Source: Paraglaciecola arctica BSs20135
GTDB taxonomy: Bacteria; Pseudomonadota; Gammaproteobacteria; Enterobacterales; Alteromonadaceae
Assembly (NCBI RefSeq): GCF_000314995.1
Contig: NZ_BAEO01000069.1
Location: 1 to 64,000, forward strand
DNA: 64,000 nucleotides
Reading direction: 5' to 3'
The position numbers and the translations under genes are program-made. The notes beneath the pieces are model-generated. The model was not told where the DNA came from, did not search any database, and saw only the letters and a program-made list of their open reading frames with translations. Of this stretch, positions 9,054-21,500 are shown piece by piece (position 1 is the first letter of the stretch; the number at the start of each line of letters is the position of its first letter).

Positions 9054-9080
9054 TTTAAATACTGCTATAAAAAGTTATCA

Positions 9081-9677
9081 CTAGAACGAAACTTTTGGCG
9101 CGGCTTGTATAGCTGCAGAGTCTGCGAATTCCAACAAGGTTGCATCCTGTCCATAACCAAATCGAGCGGCTACCAAAACGGGAGGAAACGATTGTTTGTA
9201 AGTGTTGTAGGCCATCACTTGGTCGTTAAAGGCCTGCCGAGAGAAAGAAACCTTGTTTTCAGTAGAGATTAATTCTTCACTTAGTTGCATCATATTCTGA
9301 TTGGCCTTGAGATCAGGGTAAGCCTCCATCACCATATTCATATTCATCATGGCGCCAGCTAGTTTACCTTCGGCACCACTTAGCCCTTTGATGGCATCGG
9401 CGTCACCTGGAGCGGCTGCAGCAGCGGCCAACATATTTTGCGCCGCATTACGCGCCTGGATCACCGCCTCCAAGGTTTCACTTTCATGTTTCATATAACC
9501 CTTGGCAGTTTCGATAAGATTAGGTATCAGATCATAACGCCGCTTTAATTGCACCTCAATTTGGGCAAAAGCGTTTTGGTAGCGATTTTTCAACGCCACT
9601 AGTTTATTAAATATCCCGATCACGTAAAAAACGATCAGCGCAACAACAACCAAAATGACTATCAATGTAGTACTCAT
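9081..9677 (-). CDS. lemA: LemA-family protein
   Basis: This 198-residue protein has one N-terminal helix (residues 4-22) and then the LemA core [20 protein letters not shown] with [15 protein letters not shown], forming long helices. LemA proteins sit in the inner membrane with most of the chain outside; their biochemical role is not settled. An alanine-rich insertion (AAAAAAP) lies near residue 85. The M48 protease follows 27 bp downstream on the same strand, so they are probably one transcript. Confidence 0.92.
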   Translation of the reverse strand: MSTTLIVILVVVALIVFYVIGIFNKLVALKNRYQNAFAQIEVQLKRRYDLIPNLIETAKGYMKHESETLEAVIQARNAAQNMLAAAAAAPGDADAIKGLSGAEGKLAGAMMNMNMVMEAYPDLKANQNMMQLSEELISTENKVSFSRQAFNDQVMAYNTYKQSFPPVLVAARFGYGQDATLLEFADSAAIQAAPKVSF

Positions 9678-10105
9678 ATTTCTCGCCTTTTTTGCTAACT
9701 ATGGGATAGATACTATTAAATTATGTAAGCTCTGTAACAAGGCTACAGAAAACCTGCGACGCTTGCGACCAACCATATTGGCATTGGCGACACGCCGCTT
9801 CAAGAGCCATTTTCATTATTATCTCGATCGCGCCATAAAAGCTATCTATAACGGCACTTGAGGGGCAAAGCAGGATATTCTTTGTTGCTATTCGATACAT
9901 TCCACAGCAAATATTTTTATTACAGTAAGTTTCAGATGATTATTCTACGACAACTTCTATTTCTAGAAGTAACCGGGGGCATTTTCTGGGCGCGTCATCA
10001 CCCTCTCCCTAGAAGATATATACGATATTGCTGATTAAGTATCTATCTTATGGTTTGAGGTTCATTATTAGAAGCTAAAGTATTTCTGGCATAAGGAAAC
10101 TATCA
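9678..10105. other. Divergent intergenic region lemA/fda
   Basis: The 428-bp region must hold promoters for lemA on the left and the aldolase on the right. A short inverted repeat, ACTTCT/AGAAGT, lies near 9953-9970. No gene, FNR box or other clear operator was seen. Confidence 0.4.
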
Positions 10106-11005
10106 ATGGCATCACAAGTTCGCTTAGATATGTTAAAAAAGATACAAACTGAAAAAGGTTTTATTGCCGCCTTAGATCAAAGCGGCGGTAGTACACCCGA
10201 AGCGTTGCGTCGTTATGGTATTCCAGAAAACCGATATTCTGGTGATGAAGAAATGTTTACAAAAGTGCATAAAATGCGCACCCGTATTATGACTAGCGAA
10301 GCCTTTTCTGGTGATAGGATTTTAGCTGCGATCCTGTTTGAAAATACCTTAGACAGGGAAATCGAAGGCTTAGCCTCTGCAGATTATTTGTGGCAAAAGA
10401 AACATATTGTGCCTTTTTTAAAGGTAGATATTGGCTTAGAAGAGCAGCATAACGGGGTTCAGTTGATGAAGCCAATTCGCGGCTTGAATGATTTATTAGA
10501 CAAAGCTGTCGATAAAAAAGTCTTTGGTACCAAAATGCGTTCAGTCATTAAATTGGCAAATAATAGCGGCATTCACATAATCGTTGCTCAACAATTTGCC
10601 GTTGCGGCGCAGATATTAGCCAAAGGTTTAGTGCCTATCATCGAAGCTGAGATTGATATTTATAGTCCAGAAAAAGGTGCAGCCGAATTATTACTTCGTG
10701 GAGAATTGTTAAAGCAATTGGATGCAGTACCCGTTGATCAGCAAGTAATGTTAAAATTATCGCTACCCAAAATCGCTGGTTTTTACGACAAAATAATTGC
10801 TCATCCCAGAGTATTAAAAGTGGTTGCATTGTCTGGCGGCTATAGTCGTGAAAAAGCCAACCGACTATTATCAGAAAACAAAGGCATGATTGCGAGTTTC
10901 TCAAGAGCCTTATCTGAAGAGCTATTCGAGCTAATGTCTGACGATGAATTTGAGTCAACCATCAATGAGTCTATCGACAGTATTTATCAGGCATCTAATG
11001 CATAA
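10106..11005 (+). CDS. fda: Class I fructose-bisphosphate aldolase
   Basis: It cleaves fructose-1,6-bisphosphate to glyceraldehyde-3-phosphate and dihydroxyacetone phosphate through a Schiff base. The 299-residue sequence resembles the staphylococcal-type class I enzyme throughout: LDQSGGSTP at 23-31, PFLKVD at 103-108, the probable Schiff-base Lys217 in MLKLSLP, and the phosphate-binding SGGYSREKA. No zinc site is needed. It is convergent with the N-ATPase operon and close to gpmI, ppsA and glgP, so a role in the same glycolytic/gluconeogenic module is likely. Confidence 0.93.
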   Translation: MASQVRLDMLKKIQTEKGFIAALDQSGGSTPEALRRYGIPENRYSGDEEMFTKVHKMRTRIMTSEAFSGDRILAAILFENTLDREIEGLASADYLWQKKHIVPFLKVDIGLEEQHNGVQLMKPIRGLNDLLDKAVDKKVFGTKMRSVIKLANNSGIHIIVAQQFAVAAQILAKGLVPIIEAEIDIYSPEKGAAELLLRGELLKQLDAVPVDQQVMLKLSLPKIAGFYDKIIAHPRVLKVVALSGGYSREKANRLLSENKGMIASFSRALSEELFELMSDDEFESTINESIDSIYQASNA

Positions 11006-11040
11006 GTTTGCGTGAAGCTAATGAATGCCCGTGATCTGAT

Positions 11041-11060
11041 TTAAAACATGGAAGTTTTAA
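11041..11060. terminator. Hairpin between fda and atpG
   Basis: TTAAAAC/GTTTTAA forms a 7-bp stem with a 6-base loop. A second inverted repeat, GGGAGTT/AACTCCC, follows at 11073-11103 with a 17-base loop. Both lie between the convergent ends of fda and the N-ATPase operon. Neither has a strong T-run. Confidence 0.4.
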
Positions 11061-11128
11061 TATCCTTATTTAGGGAGTTTTTAGAGTCATGTGTATAACT
11101 CCCCACTCGACTAGCATGATTTAACCGC

Positions 11129-12034
11129 TCATGTTTTGGGTGAATAATTTAGCAATTCATATCCCGCTAAGACATCACTGAGTTCTTCGTCAATAGAGTT
11201 TTGACGTAAGCGGTGAAACTCACTTTCAAGGTTTTCCAGTAATTCGTCGATGTTTTTTTCTGCGCGCTGCATCGCTGCAAGTCGGCTTGCATTCTCACTG
11301 GCAAGTGATTCAGCACATGCGCGATATAATGATATAAAAACATATTCGCGGATCAATGCGCTCACTGTTGAAGTCTGACTGCTTAAAATTTCTGGCAGAA
11401 GTTTACTGGGCCAAGGAATTTGAGCCAGAGATTGTTGCCATTGTCTATCGAGAGGCAACAATCGCTGCGATACGGGCTGATATAAAGCCCCGGTTTTAGG
11501 CCGATTGTGGAAAACATAGACACTTGCAGATCCACTTTGAGTCGCATGTGTTTCGCTATTGATTTGAATTTGGCTGACCAATCCGGCAATGTCATTAACG
11601 CTGGTCGGCACAGAAAATCCTTTGGACAGCTCCAAACCAGCGTCGGCAAGTCGAGAATATACTCGTTCACCCACAGCCCAAACCTTTGGTTTACCCTCTA
11701 GAGTAGCAAGGGTTTTAATAGCAAAGTCAGCGACATCTTCATTAAATTGCCCCACTAGTCCCTGATCGGAACCAAATACAATGACTCCAATCACATCAGT
11801 GTCTCGTTGAATCGTGTTCGAGGCTGTATTGACAGCTGACATGCCAGGCTCAGAAGCGCGGAAACTCGCGCTCAATCCCAACTCAACCGTGCGGTAATAA
11901 TCAGTTAGCGCACTTACCGATTGTTCGTATTGACTAATACTAGATGCTGCGAGCGCCTTCATGGTACGCACCACACCTTTAAGATCGCTGGCACTGTCGA
12001 TCTTATGACTAAGACTGGCCGCAGTTTCGCTCAT
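11129..12034 (-). CDS. atpG: N-type ATPase gamma subunit
   Basis: Gamma is the central rotor shaft of the F1 head. The 301-residue protein starts with a helix resembling other gamma subunits ([21 protein letters not shown]) and ends with the paired C-terminal helix [21 protein letters not shown]. The middle is strongly diverged, as is usual in N-ATPases. It is the last gene of the operon and overlaps the end of atpA by 4 bases, so translation is coupled. Confidence 0.9.
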   Translation of the reverse strand: MSETAASLSHKIDSASDLKGVVRTMKALAASSISQYEQSVSALTDYYRTVELGLSASFRASEPGMSAVNTASNTIQRDTDVIGVIVFGSDQGLVGQFNEDVADFAIKTLATLEGKPKVWAVGERVYSRLADAGLELSKGFSVPTSVNDIAGLVSQIQINSETHATQSGSASVYVFHNRPKTGALYQPVSQRLLPLDRQWQQSLAQIPWPSKLLPEILSSQTSTVSALIREYVFISLYRACAESLASENASRLAAMQRAEKNIDELLENLESEFHRLRQNSIDEELSDVLAGYELLNYSPKT

Positions 12035-13692
12035 GGTTGTTTAGACTCGGACACATTCTTAGCTTGTGCAGCAGTTACTTTAGTAGCAACTTTTTTATCA
12101 TGACTGGCCTTAGCCTTTTGTTGCTGTGGCTCAGTTTCAGTCTCAGGTAGAAAGTCATAGAGTGCTTTAGTCGCTAGTTCAACAATACTAAGGCGATCTT
12201 CATCGCTTAATGTTTTGGCACTAGCGAAGCGCTCACACAAGGCCGGTGGCAGGTTAACCGCGGCTTTGCGCAAAGTTTTCTGCGCTTGGTTCATCTGTGT
12301 TAGTGGGATGTTATCAAATAAATTCGAGGTCAAAGCCAACAGCAGAATAATTTGTTCAGGCTCGGGTATAGGTGACGATTCTGATTGTTTAAGGCAAGCG
12401 CGAATGCGACGACCATGTTCAATGGACTTTTGTGTGTCTTCATCCATACGAGCACCAAAGCGAGCAAAGGTTTCTAGTTCTTCAAATTGTGCATATGCCA
12501 GTTTAAGATCTCCTGCTACAGCGCGAAACGCCGCATGCTGAGCTTTTCCGCCAACACGAGAAACTGACTTCCCTACATCAACAGCAGGCAAAATTCCCAA
12601 TTCGAATAACGATGGCGATAAGTAAATTTGGCCGTCGGTAATAGAAATCAGGTTGGTTGGAATATACGCCGAAATGTTTTGGGCTTCAGTCTCAATAATG
12701 GGCAATGCGGTCAGCGATCCGCCACCGCGCTCTTTACATAAATGAGTAGCACGTTCCAGCAAGCGTGAATGAATATAAAAAATATCGCCCGGAAATGCCT
12801 CTCTCCCCGGTGGACGGCGAAGCAGGAGCGAAAGTTCGCGATAGGCTCGGGCGTGTTTGGTTAAGTCGTCGTAAACAATCAATACGTCGCGGCCTTGCTC
12901 CATAAAGTATTCAGCAATACTGGTGGCCGCGTAAGGCGCTATATATTGCAAGCCGGGTGGTTCGTTACCTTCTGTTACCACAACAACTGTATAAGACAGT
13001 GCACCCTGCTGCCGTAATATATCCACGGTTTTTGCCACAGTAGAAGCGCGCTGACCTATGGCGCAATAAACACAAATTACATTTTTATCACGCTGATTGA
13101 GAATAGTGTCTATGGCAATGGCCGTTTTACCTGTCTGTCGGTCGCCCAGAATCAACTCTCTCTGACCACGCCCCACTGGTATCATCGCATCAATCACAAC
13201 CAGTCCAGTCTGTAACGGCACAGTAACGGGTGCTCGATCCATAATAGCCACCGCCGGACGTTCAATGGGCAGGCGAACACTGGTTTCAATACTTCCCCCC
13301 TCATCGAGTGGGCGACCAAGGGGATCCACCACTCGGCCTAACAATTCTTCCCCAACTGCCACATCCATCACGCGACCACTACGGCGCACCTCATCCCCCG
13401 CTTCTAAGTGCGAATAGTCACCCAACAACACCACACCAATTTCTTCAGCATCCACGTTAAAGGCAATGCCAAGTACATTGCCTGGAAACATAATCAACTC
13501 TTCAAAGCCGACTCCAGGCAGTCCCGACACTTTAGCAATACCGGTGGCAACGTTAGTGATAATACCCACCTCGTACATAATTAATTGTGGAATAAATGTT
13601 TCGCGAGCTTGGTGCATATCGGCGAATGCGCTGTCGAATATACTTTCGAGGCGAGCAGTTTCTATAGCAGAGTTCTGGCTTATATTGTTCAT
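12031..13692 (-). CDS. atpA: N-type ATPase alpha subunit
   Basis: This is the non-catalytic nucleotide-binding subunit of F1, with the P-loop GDRQTGKT at 173-180 and the alpha signature around [17 protein letters not shown]. At 553 residues it is about 40 longer than ordinary alpha subunits; the extra part is a charged C-terminal tail rich in Lys, Ala, Glu and Gln (roughly residues 515-553). The gene overlaps atpF by 4 bases upstream and atpG by 4 downstream. The alpha-then-gamma ending with no atpH fits the N-ATPase operon type. Confidence 0.95.
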   Translation of the reverse strand: MNNISQNSAIETARLESIFDSAFADMHQARETFIPQLIMYEVGIITNVATGIAKVSGLPGVGFEELIMFPGNVLGIAFNVDAEEIGVVLLGDYSHLEAGDEVRRSGRVMDVAVGEELLGRVVDPLGRPLDEGGSIETSVRLPIERPAVAIMDRAPVTVPLQTGLVVIDAMIPVGRGQRELILGDRQTGKTAIAIDTILNQRDKNVICVYCAIGQRASTVAKTVDILRQQGALSYTVVVVTEGNEPPGLQYIAPYAATSIAEYFMEQGRDVLIVYDDLTKHARAYRELSLLLRRPPGREAFPGDIFYIHSRLLERATHLCKERGGGSLTALPIIETEAQNISAYIPTNLISITDGQIYLSPSLFELGILPAVDVGKSVSRVGGKAQHAAFRAVAGDLKLAYAQFEELETFARFGARMDEDTQKSIEHGRRIRACLKQSESSPIPEPEQIILLLALTSNLFDNIPLTQMNQAQKTLRKAAVNLPPALCERFASAKTLSDEDRLSIVELATKALYDFLPETETEPQQQKAKASHDKKVATKVTAAQAKNVSESKQP

Positions 13693-14501
13693 GATATTTC
13701 AGTTTTAGCCATTGGTTTTGCTGTATTTTCTGGCTGAATTTTTTCTTTGATAAGTGCCTCGATACTTTTCTCTAACAACTCAAGATAATCGGCAATACTC
13801 CAAACTAATTTTTGTCCCTTGGCTCTGAGTTCGATTCCGCTAATAAGCTCCTCTGAGATTTCAAACTGCAGTGAAATATCAGCTGAAAAAGTGACATTGA
13901 GCGCATTTTGAATGGCTGTACGCTGGATCTCATCTAGTTCAAATGCACTAAGTAGCACAGCGGGCTCAGATGCCGAAGTGGTCTTTAACGCCTCTGCAAG
14001 AATGTTTTTTGTTTGTAGATCCAGTCCATTCAAACGGCCTATAAAAACCTCTGCAACTTGCTGCTCTAAACTGGTATTTGCCATATCACTCAAGGTTTTG
14101 CGCGTGATGGCAAATACTTCATTTGTTGCTTTACGACTCAGTGTTTGTTTAAGGTTACGGGCATCCCTTGCCATGCTCTGCTGGTGTTTAACGCTTAAGG
14201 CTTCGGCGGCTTGTTGCGCCTCTGTCATTAAGCGCTGGTGTTCGGCTTCAGCATCCTGGTTGACCTGCTGCATCAACTTGGCTCGTTGCTGGTCAAATTC
14301 ATGGTTTTTGTGCTGAAATGCATCGCGCTCTGCTATAGCTTCAGTTTGTTTCGCAGCCGCATCGGCCAGTTCGGCAGCAATGCGTTGCTCTCTAGCATCG
14401 ATAGCATCCAGGATTGGCTTATACAAAAAGCGTTTCAGCAACCACACCAAAATCAGGAAATTAACAGCCTGTGCCGCCACGGTGAACCAATCAATCAACA
14501 T
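13689..14501 (-). CDS. atpF: N-type ATPase b subunit with delta-like C-terminal part
   Basis: This is the peripheral stalk of the enzyme. The 270-residue protein has an N-terminal membrane helix (about residues 5-28), a long charged coiled coil to about residue 150, and a C-terminal part with [21 protein letters not shown], which resembles the end of the delta subunit. It is much longer than a standard b subunit (about 156). N-ATPase operons lack atpH, and the extended AtpF is thought to supply the delta function. The c subunit gene lies 3 bp upstream. Confidence 0.9.
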   Translation of the reverse strand: MLIDWFTVAAQAVNFLILVWLLKRFLYKPILDAIDAREQRIAAELADAAAKQTEAIAERDAFQHKNHEFDQQRAKLMQQVNQDAEAEHQRLMTEAQQAAEALSVKHQQSMARDARNLKQTLSRKATNEVFAITRKTLSDMANTSLEQQVAEVFIGRLNGLDLQTKNILAEALKTTSASEPAVLLSAFELDEIQRTAIQNALNVTFSADISLQFEISEELISGIELRAKGQKLVWSIADYLELLEKSIEALIKEKIQPENTAKPMAKTEIS

Positions 14502-14504
14502 CGT

Positions 14505-14798
14505 TTAGTTACCTGCGGCTTGGGCAATGGCGTAATTCCAGAATGGATTAGCAAAAATAAGGATCATCGATACCACAAAACAATAAATCGCAGTAGATTC
14601 GATCATCGCTAGGCCGACAAATAATGTACGTGTAATAGTTGCTGACGCATCTGGTTGTTGCGCCAAAGCGCTTAATGCCGTGGCTACCGCGCGCCCTTCA
14701 CCAAGTGACGGCCCAAGGCACCCAAAACTGATGGTGACACCCGAAATGATTATCGAAGCCACTGCTATCATTGTCATGCTGTCCATGTTTTCTCCCAT
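14505..14798 (-). CDS. atpE: N-type ATPase c subunit (rotor ring)
   Basis: The 97-residue hairpin protein forms the membrane rotor. Helix 1 holds SFGCLGPSLGEGRA and the polar loop is AQQPD. Helix 2 holds the ion-binding Glu67 followed by Ser68, Thr69 and Tyr72 (AMIESTAIY). Those residues match the sodium-binding set of sodium-type c rings, but the helix-1 position usually Gln in sodium rings is Glu34 here, giving two carboxylates. Some N-ATPase rings with two carboxylates bind protons, so the coupling ion cannot be settled from sequence. Confidence 0.95.
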   Translation of the reverse strand: MGENMDSMTMIAVASIIISGVTISFGCLGPSLGEGRAVATALSALAQQPDASATITRTLFVGLAMIESTAIYCFVVSMILIFANPFWNYAIAQAAGN

Positions 14799-14829
14799 AT
14801 AGGTTGGTTGTTTAAATCAATTATATTCA

Positions 14830-15537
14830 TTAGTGCACCGGCCCTGGATCAGACTGCGGTTTAGGTTTAGGTTTTCGTGTACGAGTCGCAGCCGCAATGT
14901 AGACAGCTGCAAGAATGGTAAATATATAAGCTTGCACTAAGCCAGTTAACAGTCCTAGTGCCGTCATTATGATTGGAAAAATAAAAGGCGTAATGGTTAG
15001 CAAGATACCGATAATCATCGCGCCGCTCATCATATTTCCAAACAAACGTACCGCTAATGCCAGCGTACGTGATACTTCACTGATGATATTAAATGGCAGC
15101 ATAATAAAGGTCGGATCCATATAAGATTTCAGATAATTACCCATGCCTTGCTCGGAAATACCAAACATTGGAACCGCTATAAACACAGTTAAGGCCAATG
15201 CTGCCGTTGTTGATAACGAAGCAGTTGGTGGTTCATAGCCAGGTATAATGGTGCAAATATTGGCTGTCACTAAAAACAAAAATAAGGTGCCAAGAAATCC
15301 TAAATACTTATTTGCATTATGTAGGCCTATTTCTGTTATTTGCTGTTCGATACCAGTGACGATTATTTCCAAGAAATTTTGCCACCTAGAACGCTTTAAA
15401 TCGGTTGATAAGTTCCTAGTGATCAACACTGAGCCTAAGGTCAACAGCAACATTAACGCCCATGTGAAGGCTATGGTTGCATTGATTTTGAAAAATCCGA
15501 GTTGCCAATAAACAACCACATCAGGGCTAAGGTGCAT
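14830..15537 (-). CDS. atpB: N-type ATPase a subunit
   Basis: The a subunit forms the ion half-channels beside the c ring. The 235-residue protein has five to six membrane helices and the essential Arg164 in LAVRLFGNMMSG. It ends in a short basic proline-lysine tail. The start overlaps the end of atpR by 11 bases and the c subunit gene follows 31 bp downstream. Confidence 0.94.
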   Translation of the reverse strand: MHLSPDVVVYWQLGFFKINATIAFTWALMLLLTLGSVLITRNLSTDLKRSRWQNFLEIIVTGIEQQITEIGLHNANKYLGFLGTLFLFLVTANICTIIPGYEPPTASLSTTAALALTVFIAVPMFGISEQGMGNYLKSYMDPTFIMLPFNIISEVSRTLALAVRLFGNMMSGAMIIGILLTITPFIFPIIMTALGLLTGLVQAYIFTILAAVYIAAATRTRKPKPKPQSDPGPVH

Positions 15538-15844
15538 GGGGAGACTCCTTAGGGGCCTTAATAGCTTTTACTGATGCCACTCGGGTGCAACGTGTAATTA
15601 ATAAACGGGCAGTCAAAAAACCGAATAAACACAGCAACAACAGTTGCCAAGACGGTTCACCTAAGTCACTCGTTAATACTAAATAAAAACCACTGAGGGC
15701 AAGTCCCATACGTAATAACAAGCTAGTTAATACATAAAGTGCGGGGTTGGCCGACAAAACACCTTTGCTAACTGTCCACCACAGGCCGCCAAAAAACATG
15801 CCACCCAGGCCTAAGCCAATACACCATACCAATAGAAAACTCAT
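15527..15844 (-). CDS. atpR: N-ATPase accessory membrane subunit AtpR
   Basis: AtpR is a small membrane protein found only in N-ATPase operons; it is proposed to help assemble or supply ions to the c ring. About 105 residues with three predicted helices and a buried arginine (LLLRMGLALSG). I place the start at the ATG at 15844 (MSFLLVW): AAGGAAGAG lies 7 bases upstream on the minus strand, and this start falls just after the atpQ stop. A longer frame from 15883 overlapping atpQ is possible but less likely. Confidence 0.85.
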   Translation of the reverse strand: MSFLLVWCIGLGLGGMFFGGLWWTVSKGVLSANPALYVLTSLLLRMGLALSGFYLVLTSDLGEPSWQLLLLCLFGFLTARLLITRCTRVASVKAIKAPKESPHAP

Positions 15845-15848
15845 AAAT

Positions 15849-16192
15849 TTACTCTTCCTTATCAAGGTCTTTTTGTTCATCACTTATGGCTTGATCTTCT
15901 TTTGCAATCCAGTGCCATGCATTGAAACAACCTATTGCCAAGCCTGCTACTAACAACGCCAAAGTCCAAGATCTTTCACTTGGATAATGATTATCAAGAT
16001 AAATACCCAAAGTAGCGCCAAGCAAAGTTGGCACCACCACTGACCAGCCTATTAGTCCCATCATGCCTAAACCGAACCAGACTCTTTGTTCAGCGTTACG
16101 TCGCGCTTTTATTTTTCGTGCCGCTTTTACACCAACTTGTGCAGCTATAGGTGATTTAGCATTGTCTGTATCTTTTAGATTTTTATGTTTCA

Positions 16193-16193
<1 letters not shown>
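15849..16193 (-). CDS. atpQ: N-ATPase accessory membrane subunit AtpQ
   Basis: The 114-residue protein is related to AtpI/AtpZ, with a basic N-terminal stretch and two helices (about 44-66 and 75-97), the first containing GWSVVVPTLLGATLGIYLD. Its place between atpC and atpR is diagnostic of N-ATPase operons. The family is thought to act in assembly of the rotor or in magnesium/ion supply. It shares one base with the end of atpC. Confidence 0.88.
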
Positions 16194-18865
<2,672 letters not shown>

Positions 18866-18940
18866 AACGGCTCCTTATCCGCGATTGATTGATTTACAAT
18901 ATTACTTCTAGCAACACCGTAGAAATTTTTTTACAACGGC

Positions 18941-21487
18941 TTAGTGTTCCCAATAGATATGATTGACTTCCAAAGGTATGGATACGTCATCACTAAAGGG
19001 AAACACTCGCAAGGTGTATTCTGTTAAAGGTTGACTCGCAGGTACTACACTACGATACAAGTGAGCCCTCATGGGATCGTCAGGTATGTGCACACAATCC
19101 ATTGATTGTCGCAAGGTACTACTACCATCCACGGCATTAGCATAGAGCTCAACCTTTACATCCTTTGGTGCTAAACCGTTAAGTAACACATTAGCTGAAA
19201 ATAAATACTGATCTCCTTCCTGCTTGACTGTCATGCCGTCTACAAACAATCCTTGCCAACAATGACTTAATGTTTGCTGCCAATCAGCTATCTGCCCTGC
19301 CAGTTTTCCATTATCTTGTGAGCGTAAACGAAACGCTTCTGCGGCAGGAAGATAACGCTGTTCGGTATATTCACGCACCACGCGATTAGTCGAAAACTGC
19401 GGGGTCAGGCGTGCCATGCTTTCGCGCATCCGCCTCGTCCACGCAACGGGAGTGCCCTTGTCATCACGGTCATAAAACTCTGGAATAACCTGCTGTTCAA
19501 GCAAGTCATAAAGGGCTTCTGCTTCAATAGCATCCCAAGCAGGATCATTACCATGTTCTTTACCATCACCCAGAGCCCAGCCAATATCGGGGCTATAGGC
19601 TTCAGCCCACCAGCCATCGAGTTCAGATAGATTAATACCACCGTTAACCAGCACTTTCATACCGCTGGTGCCGCTCGCTTCCCAAGGGCGCTGCGGGGTA
19701 TTTAGCCAAACGTCTACTCCGGCGACTAAGTGTTCGGCCAAAAACATGTCGTAGTCACTAAGAAAAATTGCATGTTGGCGGATCTGTGGCTGACGAATGT
19801 ACTCTATCCATTGTTTTATTAATGCTTGGCCATCCTCATCGGCTGGATGAGCCTTACCAGCAATAATAAGTTGCACTGGCCGCTCGGGATTAGTCAGTAA
19901 ACGTTGGAGGCGCGCTGGGTTATGCAATAATAAGTTGGGTCGTTTGTAGGTTGCAAATCGTCTGGCAAACCCTAAAGTCAGCACATTGGGATCAAACAAA
20001 TGTTGCGCCTCTGCAGCTGTCCTAGGAGAGGTACCTGAGGCAACCAACTGTTGCGATAAATGCTCGCGTACATATTCGACAAATTTGTGGCTAGCATCGG
20101 TTCGAAAATGCCAAAGATCCTCATCTGAAACATCTCGAATGGATTTGCATAGGGTTTCAGTGGTACCAAGCCAACGCTCTTTGCCGCAAGCTTTTGTCCA
20201 AAGGTCATCCGCAGCGGCAGAATCCCAACTGGGTGTATGCACACCATTAGTCACATGTCCGATTGGCACTTCATCTATGGGCCAGCGAGGGAATAAAGGT
20301 GCTAAAAGTTGCCTACTAACCTTTCCATGCAGCGCGCTTACGCCATTCACTGCACCGCTGCCATGTATCGCCAGATACGCCATATTAAAGTCATCGGCTA
20401 GCTCTGCTTGGGGTTGCCTTCCCAGAGCTAATAATTCTGCGGTTGAAATACCCAGCTCTGTGGTGGCATATTCACCTAACCAATGTTTGATCAAATCAGC
20501 TGAAAAACGGTCAAAACCGGCTTCTACTGCCGTATGCGTAGTAAATACATTTCCTACACGTGTAGCCGCCAATGCTGTGGCAAAAGGCTGCCCGGTTTTC
20601 TCCATAAATTCCCGCGCCCGCTCCAATATGGCAAACGCAGCGTGCCCCTCATTTAAGTGGCACACTTCAGGCTCTATCCCTAAGGCACTAAGCAATCGCC
20701 AGCCGCCAATACCCAGCACCAGTTCTTGCATCAAACGCATTTCCGCGCTGCCACCATACAGTTCACTGGTGATGGCACGAAACGGTGGATAATTTGCGGT
20801 GTCATTACTGTCCAATAAATACAATTTTGTACGTCCTACCTGAACTTTCCAGGCACGCAACCAAATAGGATGTCCAGGTAGATTGAGTTTTAACCGCAAC
20901 CATTCGCCGTTAGCGTGACGCAAAGGTGAGATCGGCAATTGTCCTGGATCATTGTAAGGATAAACGGCTTGCTGGTTGCCCTCCATATCGATGAGCTGGC
21001 GAAAGTAGCCTTGCTGATAAAGCAGTCCCACCCCAATCACTGGAACGCCTAAATCACTGGCGGCTTTAAGCTGATCACCCGCAACATTGCCTAAGCCCCC
21101 GGAGTAGATAGGCAAAGCGTCACTCAACATAAATTCCATGCTGAAATACGCCACAGTATTGAGGGCCGATCCGGGATAACTTTGCTGGAACCAAGCTGGC
21201 GACTCCGCTGCTTGACGTTTTTGCTGCAACAACGCATCGATGCGTTTGCGAAACGCAGGATCCGCTGTGACTTTCTGAATTTTATCCCGAGATACCGTTT
21301 GCAGCAGACCCCAAGGGTTATGGGTAAGCGCCCAGAGTTCTGGGTTGAGTTGCTTCCAAATATCATCGGTAGCGTGATTCCAAGACCAGCGTAAATCAAG
21401 TGCCAACTCAGCAAGGTCGTTAAAACCATCGACCTCAGTTGGTAATGCACTATATAAAGAATCACTGGAGCGGGTATTTATGGACAT
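18941..21487 (-). CDS. glgP: Alpha-glucan (glycogen/maltodextrin) phosphorylase
   Basis: It releases glucose-1-phosphate from alpha-1,4-glucans. The 848-residue protein is the DUF3417-headed type (N-terminal WSWNHATDDIWKQL), distinct from E. coli GlgP/MalP. The pyridoxal-phosphate lysine is in EASGTSGMKVLVNGG, and VAYFSMEF lies near residue 110. It follows gpmI by 13 bp and is in one direction with ppsA and gpmI, so glycogen breakdown and lower glycolysis appear co-regulated. The symbol is used in a functional sense. Confidence 0.93.
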   Translation of the reverse strand: MSINTRSSDSLYSALPTEVDGFNDLAELALDLRWSWNHATDDIWKQLNPELWALTHNPWGLLQTVSRDKIQKVTADPAFRKRIDALLQQKRQAAESPAWFQQSYPGSALNTVAYFSMEFMLSDALPIYSGGLGNVAGDQLKAASDLGVPVIGVGLLYQQGYFRQLIDMEGNQQAVYPYNDPGQLPISPLRHANGEWLRLKLNLPGHPIWLRAWKVQVGRTKLYLLDSNDTANYPPFRAITSELYGGSAEMRLMQELVLGIGGWRLLSALGIEPEVCHLNEGHAAFAILERAREFMEKTGQPFATALAATRVGNVFTTHTAVEAGFDRFSADLIKHWLGEYATTELGISTAELLALGRQPQAELADDFNMAYLAIHGSGAVNGVSALHGKVSRQLLAPLFPRWPIDEVPIGHVTNGVHTPSWDSAAADDLWTKACGKERWLGTTETLCKSIRDVSDEDLWHFRTDASHKFVEYVREHLSQQLVASGTSPRTAAEAQHLFDPNVLTLGFARRFATYKRPNLLLHNPARLQRLLTNPERPVQLIIAGKAHPADEDGQALIKQWIEYIRQPQIRQHAIFLSDYDMFLAEHLVAGVDVWLNTPQRPWEASGTSGMKVLVNGGINLSELDGWWAEAYSPDIGWALGDGKEHGNDPAWDAIEAEALYDLLEQQVIPEFYDRDDKGTPVAWTRRMRESMARLTPQFSTNRVVREYTEQRYLPAAEAFRLRSQDNGKLAGQIADWQQTLSHCWQGLFVDGMTVKQEGDQYLFSANVLLNGLAPKDVKVELYANAVDGSSTLRQSMDCVHIPDDPMRAHLYRSVVPASQPLTEYTLRVFPFSDDVSIPLEVNHIYWEH

Positions 21488-21500
21488 ATTGTTTCCTAAT

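Noticed and set aside
9655-9861. Plus-strand frame of 68 codons before fda
   Set aside because: It overlaps the start of lemA and has no family match or ribosome binding site.
19986-20792. Long plus-strand reading frame of 268 codons
   Set aside because: It is antisense to glgP, has no family features and an unlikely cysteine/serine-rich composition.
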